Below are positions 25,369-34,357 of a stretch of 64,000 nt of DNA, piece after piece. A program made the position numbers and the translations under genes. The first letter of the stretch is position 1, and each line of letters opens with the position of its first letter. The notes beneath the pieces are model-generated. The model had not been told where the DNA came from. It saw nothing but the letters and a program-made list of their open reading frames with translations, and ran no database searches. This DNA comes from Streptomyces sp. NBC_00286 (GTDB taxonomy: Bacteria; Actinomycetota; Actinomycetes; Streptomycetales; Streptomycetaceae), in NCBI RefSeq assembly GCF_036173125.1, contig NZ_CP108054.1:9121501-9185500 (forward strand). Direction: 5' to 3'.

Positions 25369-25465
25369 CGCGGCTCCTTGGGATCGATCATCGGATGAGT
25401 GGAGGTTACGACGTGGACGCGCCGATGGGGAGGGGGCCCACCGGGCTCCGTTCGGCGATTCCGGC

Positions 25466-26953
25466 TCACCGGGCGGTGAGCCGGGCCTCCGCCGCGCGCC
25501 ACGCCGCCGTGTCACCCCGCGGTTCGTATCGCTCCAACGGCTGCGTACGGGCGAGGAGTTGCCGCATCGCCGTACGGTCGCCGACCAGGCCGCCGGCCCG
25601 CGCCTGGACGAGGACGTTGCCCAGGGCGGCGGCCTCCGCCGGACCCGCCACCACCGGGAGGCCGCAGGCGTCCGCCGTCAGCTGGCACAGCAGGGCGTTG
25701 CGGGTGCCGCCGCCGACGATGTGGACGATGTCGACCGGGTGGTCGGCGAGGGCCTGGGCCTCGGTGATCGCCCGGCGGTGGGCGAGGGCGAGCGAGTCGA
25801 GGATGCAGCGCGTGATCTCGGCGGGGGACTGGGGCACGGGCTGGCCCGAGTCCCGGCACGCGTCGGCGATCCGTGCGGGCATCCGGCCGGGGGCCAGGAA
25901 CGCCGCGTCCCCGGCGTCCACGATGGATCTGAGCGGCGGGACGTCGGCAGCCGCGTGCAGCAACTCGGTCAACTCCGGGTCCCCCCAGGCCCGTAGACAC
26001 TCCTGGAGCAGCCACAACCCCATGATGTTCCGGAGATAACGGACCGTGCCGTCGAGCCCCAGCTCATTGGTGAAGTTGGCCGCCCGACTCGCCTCGGTCA
26101 GCACGGGCGCGTCCAGCTCCAGGCCCGCGAGCGACCAGGTGCCCGTGCAGATGTACGCGAAACGCTCGCCGCCCGTGGCCGGGACGGCCGCGACCGCGGA
26201 CGCCGTGTCGTGCGAACCGACCGTGGTCACCGGGACCGGACCGGTCAGCCCGGTCTCCTCCAGGACCTCGGGGCGCAGGAGGCCCGCCGGATCTCCGGGC
26301 CGCCGCAGCGGTGCGAACAGCCCTAGGTCGATGCCCAGGCGCGAGGCGACATCGTGGGCCCACTCGCGGGTGCGCGGGTCGATCAGCTGGGTCGTCGAGG
26401 CGTTGGTGAGCTCCGTGCCCGCCTCGCCCGTGAGCCAGTACGTCAGCAGGTCCGGGATGAGCAACAGACGCTCGGCGTGAGCCAGTTGAGCCGACTCACG
26501 AGCCGCCGCCAACTGGTACAGCGTGTTGAACGGCGCGTACTGGAGGCCCGTACGCGCATACAGCTCGTCCGCCGGAACCGTCGCCCACACCTTCTCCGCG
26601 ACACCCTCGGTGCGAGGGTCGCGATAGTGCACCGGGTTGCCGAGCAGCGCCCCGTCCGCGTCCAGCAGCCCGTAGTCCACGGCCCAGCTGTCGATGCCGA
26701 CCGAGTCGACCCGCCCGGCCACCTGCCCCGCCGTACGCAGCCCGTCGAGGACACCGGCGTACAGCGAGAGGATGTCCCACCGCAGCCCCTCGGGGGTGCG
26801 CACCGGCCGGTTCGGGAAGCGGTGCGCCTCGGTGAGGCCGAGTGAGTCCGGCCCGACGCGGCCGACCATGACGCGCCCGCTGGACGCACCGAGGTCGACC
26901 GCCGCGTACGACTTCACCGGAGCCGAGATCGGAGCCGTCATCGGAGCGGTCAT
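25466..26953 (-). CDS. rhaB: L-rhamnulokinase
   Basis: A FGGY-family sugar kinase of 495 aa that phosphorylates L-rhamnulose at C1. The ATP-domain motif is YAAVDLGASSGRVMVG, the substrate motif is VGIDSWAVDYGLLD, and the second signature is VDIVHIVGGGTRNALLCQLT. The start at 26953 overlaps the stop of the aldolase-dehydrogenase gene (ATGA at 26950-26953), giving the leader MTAPMTAPISAP. An internal ATG at 26941 is possible, but coupling favours the first. The open frame continues far upstream but that is antiphase to the aldolase gene. Confidence 0.92.
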   Translation of the reverse strand: MTAPMTAPISAPVKSYAAVDLGASSGRVMVGRVGPDSLGLTEAHRFPNRPVRTPEGLRWDILSLYAGVLDGLRTAGQVAGRVDSVGIDSWAVDYGLLDADGALLGNPVHYRDPRTEGVAEKVWATVPADELYARTGLQYAPFNTLYQLAAARESAQLAHAERLLLIPDLLTYWLTGEAGTELTNASTTQLIDPRTREWAHDVASRLGIDLGLFAPLRRPGDPAGLLRPEVLEETGLTGPVPVTTVGSHDTASAVAAVPATGGERFAYICTGTWSLAGLELDAPVLTEASRAANFTNELGLDGTVRYLRNIMGLWLLQECLRAWGDPELTELLHAAADVPPLRSIVDAGDAAFLAPGRMPARIADACRDSGQPVPQSPAEITRCILDSLALAHRRAITEAQALADHPVDIVHIVGGGTRNALLCQLTADACGLPVVAGPAEAAALGNVLVQARAGGLVGDRTAMRQLLARTQPLERYEPRGDTAAWRAAEARLTAR

Positions 26954-28989
26954 CGCAGGAAGGCGGCGGCGACGCCGGCGTCGACGGGAACATGCAGGCC
27001 CGTGGTGTGGGTCAGGTCCCCACCGGTCAGGGCGAATACGGCATTGGCTACATGCTCCGGCAGAACCTCGCGCTTGAGGATGGTCCGCTGGGCGTAGAAC
27101 TCGCCGAGCTTCTCCTCCTCGATCCCGTAGGTGGCGGCGCGCTGTGCGCCCCAGCCGCCCGCGAAGATGCCCGAGCCGCGCACCACGCCGTCCGGGTTGA
27201 CGCCGTTGACGCGGATCCCGTGCTCGCCCAACTCGGCCGCCAGCAACCGGACTTGATGCGCCTGGTCGGCCTTGGTCGCCGAGTACGCGATGTTGTTGGG
27301 GCCCGCGAAGACGGCGTTCTTGGAGGCGATGTAGACGATGTCGCCGCCCAGGCCCTGCTGGGTCATCACCCGGGCCGCCTCGCGCGAGACGAGGAACGAA
27401 CCGCGGGCCATGATGTCGTGCTGGAGATCCCAGTCCTTCGCCGTCGTCTCGAGCAGAGGCTTGGAGATGGAGATACCGGCGTTGTTGACGACGAGGTCGA
27501 CGCCGCCGAAGGCGAGCACCGCAGCCTTGAAGGCCTGGGCGATCTGCTCCTCGGAGGTCACGTCGACCGTGACGGACACGGCCTTGTCGGGGCCGCCCAG
27601 CTCCTCGGCGACCTGCGCGGCCCCCTCGGCGTTCAGGTCCGCGACCACGACACACGCGCCCTCGGCCGCGAGCCGCTGCGCGATCGCCCTGCCGATCCCG
27701 CTGCCCGCACCCGTCACCAGCGCGACCCGCGTCGCGAGCGGCTTGGGCTTCGGCATCCGCTGGAGCTTGGCCTCCTCAAGGGCCCAGTACTCGATACGGA
27801 ACTTCTCCGACTCCTCGATCGGCGCGTACGTGGAGACCGCCTCGGCTCCGCGCATCACGTTGATCGCGTTGACGTAGAACTCGCCGGCCACCCGCGCGGT
27901 CTGCTTGTCCTTGCCGAAGCTGAACATGCCGACACCGGGCACGAGCACGATCGCCGGGTCGGCGCCGCGCATCGCGGGGGAGTCGGGCTGGGCGTGCCGC
28001 TCGTAGTACGCGGCGTACTCCTCGCGGTAGCCGGCGTGCAGCTCCTTGAGGCGGGCGATCGACTCGTCGACGGAAGCGGTCGGCGGCAGGTCGAGAACGA
28101 GCGGCCTGACCTTCGTACGGAGGAAGTGGTCGGGGCAGGAGGTGCCGAGGGCCGCGAGACGCGGGTGCTCGGCGCTCGCGAGGAAGTCGAGGACCACCTC
28201 GGAGTCGGTGAAGTGCCCGACCTGCGGCCGGTCCTGCGAGGCGATACCGCGGATGACGGGCGCCAGCGCGGCCGCCCGCTCCTTCCGCTCGGCGGAGCCG
28301 AGAGCCGCGTAGCCCTCGATCACCGGCCCGAACGGCTCGTCCTTGCCGCGCTCGGCCAGGAACGCCTCGGCGGTACGGATGATGTGCAGCGAGTTGCGCT
28401 CGCACTCCTCGGAGGTCGCCCCCCAAGCCGTGATCCCGTGCCCACCGAGGACGCACCCGATGGCCTGAGGATTGGCCTCCTTCACGGCCGCGATGTCCAG
28501 CCCGAGCTGAAAGCCCGGCCGACGCCACGGCACCCACACGACCGTGTCCCCAAAGCACTCGGCGGTCAGTTTCTCCCCGTCGGCGGCACACGCGAGCGCG
28601 ATACCGGAGTCGGGGTGGAGGTGGTCGACGTGGGCCGAGTCCACGAGCCCGTGCATGGCGGTGTCGATGGAGGGAGCCGCGCCGCCCTTCCCGTGCAGGC
28701 AGTAGTCGAACGCGGCAACCATCTCGTCCTCGCGCTCGACGCCGGGGTACACCTCGGTGAGCGCCCGCAGCCGGTCGAGCCGAAGAACGGCCAGCCCCGA
28801 TTCGGTGAGAGTGCCAAGATCGCCACCAGACCCCTTGACCCACATGAGCTCGACGTCACCGCCGGTCACGGGGTCGGTGTCGGTGCCCTTGGCGGAGGCG
28901 TTGCCGCCGGCGTAGTTGGTGTTACGGGGGTCGGCGCCGAGCCGGTGAGAACGGGAGAGGAGGGCATCGGCTTCGGGGTGGGGTGCCAT
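26950..28989 (-). CDS. Bifunctional rhamnulose-1-P aldolase / lactaldehyde dehydrogenase
   Basis: A 679-aa fusion. The N-terminal class II aldolase domain (about 1-400; SAHVDHLHPDSGIALACA carries zinc-binding histidines) cleaves L-rhamnulose-1-phosphate to DHAP and L-lactaldehyde. The C-terminal short-chain dehydrogenase (about 425-679; TGAGSGIGRAIAQRLA, NNAGIS, YSATKAD) oxidises lactaldehyde to lactate. The architecture is that of RhaEW/YuxG proteins. The start at 28989 (MAPHPEADALLSRS) is chosen by similarity; it lacks a strong ribosome site. The gene is coupled to rhaB and separated from rhaI by a hairpin and repeat-bearing gap. Its product, lactate, feeds the lutABC genes downstream. Confidence 0.92.
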   Translation of the reverse strand: MAPHPEADALLSRSHRLGADPRNTNYAGGNASAKGTDTDPVTGGDVELMWVKGSGGDLGTLTESGLAVLRLDRLRALTEVYPGVEREDEMVAAFDYCLHGKGGAAPSIDTAMHGLVDSAHVDHLHPDSGIALACAADGEKLTAECFGDTVVWVPWRRPGFQLGLDIAAVKEANPQAIGCVLGGHGITAWGATSEECERNSLHIIRTAEAFLAERGKDEPFGPVIEGYAALGSAERKERAAALAPVIRGIASQDRPQVGHFTDSEVVLDFLASAEHPRLAALGTSCPDHFLRTKVRPLVLDLPPTASVDESIARLKELHAGYREEYAAYYERHAQPDSPAMRGADPAIVLVPGVGMFSFGKDKQTARVAGEFYVNAINVMRGAEAVSTYAPIEESEKFRIEYWALEEAKLQRMPKPKPLATRVALVTGAGSGIGRAIAQRLAAEGACVVVADLNAEGAAQVAEELGGPDKAVSVTVDVTSEEQIAQAFKAAVLAFGGVDLVVNNAGISISKPLLETTAKDWDLQHDIMARGSFLVSREAARVMTQQGLGGDIVYIASKNAVFAGPNNIAYSATKADQAHQVRLLAAELGEHGIRVNGVNPDGVVRGSGIFAGGWGAQRAATYGIEEEKLGEFYAQRTILKREVLPEHVANAVFALTGGDLTHTTGLHVPVDAGVAAAFLR

Positions 28990-29039
28990 GGGTGTGATCA
29001 GTCCTTCGGTGATGTGTGTACGTGTACTCGGGGTCCTTT

Positions 29040-29114
29040 GGACCTGCACCGGGTCCTGTGGAGAGGACCTGCTCCGGGTCCTGTGGTGCGGACCTGCTCC
29101 GGGTCCTGTGGAGC
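29040..29114. repeat. Three tandem 25-bp repeats
   Basis: Units at 29040, 29065 and 29090 each begin GGACCTGC and contain CCGGGTCCTGTGG; the last two differ at one position. A partial copy (GGGTCCTTTG) precedes them at 29031. They lie in the 231-bp gap between rhaI and the aldolase gene, 50-125 bp upstream of the latter's start. They could be binding sites in its promoter, or simple slippage repeats. Confidence 0.7.
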
Positions 29115-29128
29115 GCGGGGTGCCTGGG

Positions 29129-29146
29129 GCGCCCCGTTAGGGGCGC
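29129..29146 (-). terminator. Hairpin downstream of rhaI, part of a dispersed repeat
   Basis: GCGCCCC-GTTA-GGGGCGC forms a perfect 7-bp GC stem about 75 bp after the rhaI stop. The flanking bases (GGGGAACTGCGCGACTAGCC) match the conserved part of the dispersed Streptomyces element also seen at 34219, 50886 and 52988. It probably limits read-through from rhaI into the aldolase gene. Confidence 0.6.
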
Positions 29147-29220
29147 GGGGAACTGCGCGACTAGCCACGTACCGCCTGCAGCCTGCAACGGTCCTTAGTC
29201 GGCAGACGCGATCCAGCCGG

Positions 29221-30390
29221 TCAGGCCCCCCAGCCGGCCTGCTGACCACCAACCCGCTCCTCAGCGATCTTCTGCGCCCACCCAGACCGGCGGTACGCCC
29301 CCATGGGATCGGGGTCCAACCCCATCTCCTCGCGCACCTCGCGAAGCAACGGCCGCACGTCAGTGTTATACGCATCCATAAGCACAGCGTTCGCCTCAAG
29401 AACGTCACCGTCCCGCTGGGCGGCACCCAAAGCCTCGCGATCAACCCGGAGGGCCTTCGCGGTAGCCTCCTGCACGTTCATCACCGACCGAATGATCGCC
29501 GGAATCTTCGCCTCGATGTTGTGACACTGATCGAGCATGAAGGCAACGTCAGGCGTGAACCCCCCACCCCGAATCACCTCATACATGATCCGGAACAACT
29601 GGAACGGATCAGCCGCCCCCACCATCAGGTCATCATCGGCATAGAACCGCGAGTTGAAGTCGAACCCCCCGAGCTTCCCCTCCCGCAGCAGCGTCGCCAC
29701 GATGAACTCGATATTGGTGCCGGGCGCATGGTGCCCCGTGTCCACCACAACCTGCGCCTTCGACCCGAGCTTGAGGCAGTGCGCATACGCGGTGCCCCAG
29801 TCCGGCACATCCGTCGTATAGAAGGCGGGCTCGAAGAACTTGTACTCGAGCAGCATCCGCTGGTCGTCACCAAGCCGCTCGTACACCGCGGCCAGCGCCT
29901 CCGCGAGCCGGTCCTGGCGCTCGCGGATGTCGTCCTGGCCGGGATAGTTCGTGCCGTCTGCGAACCACAGCTTCAGGTCCTTGGACCCCGTGGCGTCCAT
30001 GATGTCGACGCACTCGAGCAGATGATCAAGGGCCTTGCGCCGCACCGCCGGGTCGGCGTGGCAGACGCTGCCGAGCTTGTAGTCGTCGTCCTGGAAGGTG
30101 TTGGAGTTGATGGTGCCGAGCTTCACGCCGCGGTCCTGCGCGTACTTGGCCAGCTCTGCGTATCCATGGGAGCCGTCGACCTTGTCCCAGGGGATGTGCA
30201 GCGCCACCGTCGGCGCGACGCCCGTATAGGCGTGCACCTGCGCCGCGTCGTCCAGCTTCTCGAAGGGATTGCGCGGCACTCCGGCCTGCGCGAACACCTT
30301 GAAGCGGGTCCCGGAATTCCCGTACGCCCATGACGGCGTCTCTACGGCCTGGGTCTTGAGAGCGGCCTTCACCGCGGCGAGCTCGGTCAC
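29221..30390 (-). CDS. rhaI: L-rhamnose isomerase (RhaI type)
   Basis: A 389-aa aldose-ketose isomerase of the Pseudomonas stutzeri RhaI type, with a TIM-barrel fold, converting L-rhamnose to L-rhamnulose with divalent metal. Recognisable stretches are WAYGNSGTRFKVFAQAGVPR, LGTINSNTFQDDDYKLGSV, VVVDTGHHAPGTNIEF and GGFDFNSRFYADDDLMVG, with metal-ligand Glu/Asp/His residues in place. The length is close to the family's usual value. The ATG at 30390 is the first gene of the leftward rhamnose operon, divergent from the transporter operon, with LacI-type operators between. Confidence 0.93.
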   Translation of the reverse strand: MTELAAVKAALKTQAVETPSWAYGNSGTRFKVFAQAGVPRNPFEKLDDAAQVHAYTGVAPTVALHIPWDKVDGSHGYAELAKYAQDRGVKLGTINSNTFQDDDYKLGSVCHADPAVRRKALDHLLECVDIMDATGSKDLKLWFADGTNYPGQDDIRERQDRLAEALAAVYERLGDDQRMLLEYKFFEPAFYTTDVPDWGTAYAHCLKLGSKAQVVVDTGHHAPGTNIEFIVATLLREGKLGGFDFNSRFYADDDLMVGAADPFQLFRIMYEVIRGGGFTPDVAFMLDQCHNIEAKIPAIIRSVMNVQEATAKALRVDREALGAAQRDGDVLEANAVLMDAYNTDVRPLLREVREEMGLDPDPMGAYRRSGWAQKIAEERVGGQQAGWGA

Positions 30391-30442
30391 TTCGGGACTC
30401 CTGTGACTTCGGGTCTGGAAGACGTCTTCTGAAGGGCTTCGG

Positions 30443-30458
30443 TCTGAAACGATTCAGA
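30443..30458. promoter_or_regulatory. LacI-type operator upstream of rhaI
   Basis: The palindrome TCTGAAACGATTCAGA contains the LacI-family pattern TGAAACGATTCA at 30445-30456. It sits 53 bp upstream of the rhaI start. The likely binder is the LacI regulator encoded at 37355 at the end of the divergent operon. Confidence 0.7.
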
Positions 30459-30608
30459 ACGCGAAGCTATGAGTCACCCGGAGGACTGTCAAGCCCTCTT
30501 GCAGGGACTTCGTTCCGTGACTCGGTTGTGACCTCTGGCTATCGAAATTTTCGTCCGGGACCCATTGACGTGACCTGCGTGACCTGTCTAACGTCCCGGC
30601 AATCCAGT

Positions 30609-30620
30609 TGAAACCTTTCA
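30609..30620. promoter_or_regulatory. LacI-type operator upstream of the rhamnose transporter operon
   Basis: TGAAACCTTTCA is a second LacI-like palindrome, 43 bp before the ATG at 30664 and about 165 bp from the first site. Two similar sites flanking the divergent promoters suggest coordinated repression of both rhamnose operons. Confidence 0.65.
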
Positions 30621-30663
30621 CGACGTCGTGAGGCCCCCGCCCCGCGTCGCTGAGGAGCCCCTC

Positions 30664-32181
30664 ATGACCCACCCGTCCGACACGGGTCCGGCCCCCGTGC
30701 TGGCGCTCAAGGACATCTCGAAGTCCTTCGGCGCCGTACGCGCCCTGCGGGACGTGTCCCTGGAGCTGTTCCCCGGCGAGGTGCACGCCCTCGCCGGAGA
30801 GAACGGCGCGGGCAAGTCGACCCTCATCAAGGCGCTCGCCGGGGTGCACCGACCGGACGCCGGCCAGGTGCTGCTGGACGGCGAGCCCACCGTCTTCCAC
30901 GGTCCGGCCGACGCCCGGGACGCGGGCATCGCCGTGATCTACCAGGAGCCCACGCTCTTCCCCGATCTGTCGATCGCCGAGAACATCTTCATGGGCCGCC
31001 AGCCCCGCCGAGCCCTCGGCCGTATCGACCACAAGGCCACGCACACCGCGACGCTGGCCCTGATGCAGCGCCTCGGTGTCGAACTCGACCCCGACCGCCC
31101 CGCACGCGGACTGTCCATCGCCGACCAGCAGATCGTCGAGATCGCCAAGGCGCTCTCCTTCGACGCCCGCGTCCTGATCATGGACGAGCCGACCGCCGCC
31201 CTCACCGGCAGCGAGGTGGCCCGTCTCTTCGGGGTCGTCCGTACCCTGCGCGAACAAGGCGCCGCGGTGCTGTTCATATCGCACCGCCTTGAGGAGATCT
31301 TCCAGATCTGCCGGCGGGTCACCACCCTGCGCGACGGCGCCCTGATCTCCAGCGAGTTGCTGGACGGCATGACCGAGGACGATCTCGTACGTCGCATGGT
31401 CGGCCGCGATCTCGAAGAGCTGTACCCCAAGCAGGAGGTGCGGGCGGGCGAAGTGGCGCTCAGCGTCCGCCGGTTGACCCGCGAGGGCGTCTTCACCGAC
31501 GTCTCCTTCGACGTCCGGCGCGGCGAGATCGTCGGACTCGCCGGGCTCGTCGGAGCCGGTCGTACGGAGGTGGCGCGAGCCGTCTTCGGTGTCGACCGGT
31601 GGGACGCCGGCGAGGTCGAGATCGACGGCAAGGCGCTGACCAACGGCGCGCCGTCCACCGCCATGGCCGCCGGGCTCGCCCTCGTCCCCGAGGACCGGCG
31701 GGCCCAGGGCCTCGTGATGGACATGTCGATCGAGCGCAACATCGGGCTCACCGGGCTGCGTACGACCGTGAAGGCGGGCCTCATGGACCGCGGCGCCGAG
31801 CGCAGCCGCTCCCTCGACTGGGCCGTCAAGCTCCAGGTCAAGTACGCCCGCATCGCCGACACCGTCAACACGCTGTCCGGCGGCAACCAGCAGAAGGTCG
31901 TCCTCGCCAAGTGGCTCGCCACCGGCCCGAAGGTACTGATCGTCGATGAGCCGACGCGCGGCATCGACGTCGGTACGAAGGCCGAAGTGCACCGGCTGCT
32001 CAGCGAGTTGGCCGCCGACGGGGTCGCCGTCCTGATGATCTCCTCCGACCTGCCCGAAATTCTCGGCATGGCCGACCGCGTGCTCGTGATGCACGAGGGC
32101 CGGATCACCGCCGAGATCCCCCGCACCGAAGCCACCGAGGAAACCGTGATGGCCGCAGCCACGGGGAGGGCCGCCGCATGA
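30664..32181 (+). CDS. Rhamnose ABC transporter ATP-binding protein
   Basis: A double ABC ATPase of 505 aa of the sugar-importer (RbsA/RhaT) kind. The first domain has Walker [18 protein letters not shown] and Walker [13 protein letters not shown]. The second domain has the degenerate Walker [17 protein letters not shown], the signature [16 protein letters not shown] and Walker [14 protein letters not shown]. It powers rhamnose uptake with the two permeases that follow. The start at 30664 is preceded by GAGGAG; its stop overlaps the first permease (ATGA). Confidence 0.9.
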   Translation: MTHPSDTGPAPVLALKDISKSFGAVRALRDVSLELFPGEVHALAGENGAGKSTLIKALAGVHRPDAGQVLLDGEPTVFHGPADARDAGIAVIYQEPTLFPDLSIAENIFMGRQPRRALGRIDHKATHTATLALMQRLGVELDPDRPARGLSIADQQIVEIAKALSFDARVLIMDEPTAALTGSEVARLFGVVRTLREQGAAVLFISHRLEEIFQICRRVTTLRDGALISSELLDGMTEDDLVRRMVGRDLEELYPKQEVRAGEVALSVRRLTREGVFTDVSFDVRRGEIVGLAGLVGAGRTEVARAVFGVDRWDAGEVEIDGKALTNGAPSTAMAAGLALVPEDRRAQGLVMDMSIERNIGLTGLRTTVKAGLMDRGAERSRSLDWAVKLQVKYARIADTVNTLSGGNQQKVVLAKWLATGPKVLIVDEPTRGIDVGTKAEVHRLLSELAADGVAVLMISSDLPEILGMADRVLVMHEGRITAEIPRTEATEETVMAAATGRAAA

Positions 32182-33215
32182 CGGTGACCGCACCCCCCGC
32201 GCCCCCCGCCGAAGTGGAGAAGTCGAGCGGTACGCGACTTGTCGACCGGGTCTTCAAGATGCGCGAACTCGCCATCCTGGTCGTCTTCCTGGTGATGATC
32301 GCCGTCACCCAGGCGGGCAACAGCGAGTTCCTGTCCGAGCAGGGCATCAAGGACCTGCTGCTGAACGCGACGATCCTGATGCTGGTGGCCACCGGCCAGT
32401 CCCTGGTCGTGATCACCCGGAACGTCGACCTGTCGGTCGGCTCGACCCTCGGCATCAGCGCCTTCGCCGCCGGTACGTACCTCCAGGGCGGCGGCAACTC
32501 CGTCGTGGCCATCTTCCTGGCCGTCCTGCTCGGTGTCGGCATCGGGCTGCTGAACGGACTGCTCGTCAGCCTCGGCCAGGTGCCCGCCCTCGTCGTCACC
32601 CTCGGCACGCTCTACATCATCCGCGGCATCGACTCGATCTGGGTCGGCTCACGGCAGATCACGGCGGCCGACCTCCCCGACGGATTCGCGGACTTCGGCT
32701 CCGGCGGAATCTGGGCGGTGCCCTATCTCGCCCTGATCGCGCTGGCCGTACTGATCGCCACCGCCTACTACCTCAAGCACTTCGGCAGCGGACGCGAGCT
32801 GTACGCGCTCGGCTCCAACCCGGAGGCCGCCCGGCTGGCCGGCATCCAGGTACGCAAGCGGATCCTGGTCGCGTACACCTTCTGCGGAGCCCTCACGGGT
32901 CTCGCCGGCGCGCTGTACCTGGCCCGGTTCGGCAATGTCGACTCCGGCACCGGCACCGGCTACGAACTCACCGTCGTCAGCGCGGTGGTGGTCGGTGGCG
33001 TCGTCTTCACCGGTGGCTCCGGCAGCGTCTACGGGGCTGCTCTTGGCGCCCTGCTCCTTACCTCCATCAACAGCGTGCTGCCAGCCCTCGGCGTCAGCTC
33101 CGTCTGGGTGCTCGCCATCAACGGCATCCTGCTCATCCTCGCCATCGCGGTCGACCGCATCGTCGCCCTGCGCGTGGCGTCCGCCCTGAAGAAGAGGAAC
33201 GCCCGCCATGGCTGA
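32178..33215 (+). CDS. Rhamnose ABC transporter permease 1
   Basis: A 345-aa inner-membrane permease of the BPD_transp_2 family, with about eight to ten hydrophobic helices and the signature [20 protein letters not shown]. The EAA-like region reads [20 protein letters not shown]. It partners with the second permease at 33208 as a heterodimer, as in the Rhizobium RhaSTPQ system. It overlaps the ATPase gene by four bases and the next gene by eight. Confidence 0.88.
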   Translation: MTVTAPPAPPAEVEKSSGTRLVDRVFKMRELAILVVFLVMIAVTQAGNSEFLSEQGIKDLLLNATILMLVATGQSLVVITRNVDLSVGSTLGISAFAAGTYLQGGGNSVVAIFLAVLLGVGIGLLNGLLVSLGQVPALVVTLGTLYIIRGIDSIWVGSRQITAADLPDGFADFGSGGIWAVPYLALIALAVLIATAYYLKHFGSGRELYALGSNPEAARLAGIQVRKRILVAYTFCGALTGLAGALYLARFGNVDSGTGTGYELTVVSAVVVGGVVFTGGSGSVYGAALGALLLTSINSVLPALGVSSVWVLAINGILLILAIAVDRIVALRVASALKKRNARHG

Positions 33216-34218
33216 CTCGCTGCTCGGGCGCGCCGTCCGCTGGGACACGGTTGTCGGCGCCCTCCTCATCGTCGTACTGCTGCTGTCCTTCACCACCGTC
33301 GACGGCTTCGGCAACGCCCTCAACCTGTCGTTCCTGATCGGCAACACCCTGCCGATCGCGCTGATCGCCCTGCCGATGACACTGCTCGTGGTGTCCGGCG
33401 AGATCGACCTCTCGGTCGCCTCCACGGCCGGTCTGTCCGGTGCCGTGATGGGGGCGCTGTGGAACCAGGGCATGACCATCGAGACGATCATCCCGATCTG
33501 CCTGCTGCTCGGCGTGGTCTGCGGGCTGATCAACGGCCTGCTGGTGACCCGCCTCGGGCTGCCCTCCCTCGCCGTCACCATCGGCACCCTCGCCGCCTAC
33601 CGGGGCATCGCACAGATCGTGCTCGGCTCGGACGCGGTGACCGACTTCCCCACCCAGTACCTGGACTTCGCGTCCGGACGCATCGGGGACACCTTCATCC
33701 CGTACGCCTTCTTCCCCTTCCTCGTGCTGCTCGCGATCGCCGTGGTCGCGTTGCATGCCACCCCGTTCGGGCGCTCGCTCTTCGCGATCGGCGCGAACGA
33801 GGAGGCCGCACGGTTCGCAGGCCTCCGTGTGAGGCGGCAGAAACTGATCCTGTTCACCCTGACCGGCCTGATGGCCTCGCTCACCGGCATCTTCTGGGCG
33901 CTGCACTACGCCAGCGCCCGCTACGACAACGCCACGGGCCTCGAACTCTCCGTCGTGGCCGCCGTGTTGCTCGGCGGCATCGACTTCGACGGAGGCAAGG
34001 GCACGCTCGGCGGCGCGATCGCGGGAGTCTTCCTGCTCGGCGCGCTGCAGAACGTGATGAGCATCCAGGACGTCTCCGCCCAGTCGCAGATCGTCGTCAC
34101 CGGCGTACTGCTCGTCGTCTCCGTGCTCGGCCCCCGGGTCGCACGGCAGATCTCCATCGCGAGGGCGGGCCGAAAAGCGGCCTCAGCGCCTGTCTCCAAG
34201 GCCCCCACTCCGACGTAA
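33208..34218 (+). CDS. Rhamnose ABC transporter permease 2
   Basis: The second BPD_transp_2 permease, 336 aa, with the signature LVVSGEIDLSVASTAGLSGA and the coupling loop IGANEEAARFAGLRVRRQKL. The last ten or so codons are Ala/Pro/Lys-rich cytoplasmic tail. It overlaps permease 1 by eight bases. A dispersed GC-rich repeat with a stable hairpin lies directly after its stop and before the binding protein gene, which could let that gene be expressed at a different level. Confidence 0.88.
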   Translation: MADSLLGRAVRWDTVVGALLIVVLLLSFTTVDGFGNALNLSFLIGNTLPIALIALPMTLLVVSGEIDLSVASTAGLSGAVMGALWNQGMTIETIIPICLLLGVVCGLINGLLVTRLGLPSLAVTIGTLAAYRGIAQIVLGSDAVTDFPTQYLDFASGRIGDTFIPYAFFPFLVLLAIAVVALHATPFGRSLFAIGANEEAARFAGLRVRRQKLILFTLTGLMASLTGIFWALHYASARYDNATGLELSVVAAVLLGGIDFDGGKGTLGGAIAGVFLLGALQNVMSIQDVSAQSQIVVTGVLLVVSVLGPRVARQISIARAGRKAASAPVSKAPTPT

Positions 34219-34322
34219 GCGCTCCGCTGAAAGGCCATTCGAAAACTGCGGATCCGTTGTGGCTGGTCGCGCCCGCGCGGCGGAGCCGCAAATCGACACC
34301 GCCCCGCGCCCCTTCGGGGCGC
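34219..34322 (+). repeat. Dispersed structured intergenic repeat (copy 2)
   Basis: A copy of a conserved element of about 100 bp, here in the plus orientation. It runs from GCGCTCCGCTG through CCGTTGTGGCTGGTCGCG and GGCGGAGCCGCAAAT to a terminal hairpin GCGCCCC-TTC-GGGGCGC (34306-34322) that can form a UUCG tetraloop. Unusually it lies inside an operon, between the second permease and the binding protein. Related copies are at 29127, 50886 (inverted) and 52988. Confidence 0.75.
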
Positions 34323-34357
34323 ACCCACTCACCCTCCGTTCAAAGGGACACACCGTC

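Noticed and set aside
26992..30333. A plus-strand open frame of about 1100 codons across the rhamnose genes
   Set aside because: It is antisense to rhaB, the aldolase-dehydrogenase and rhaI, which are strongly supported; long antisense frames are common in high-GC DNA and the product is Arg/Gly-rich without domains.
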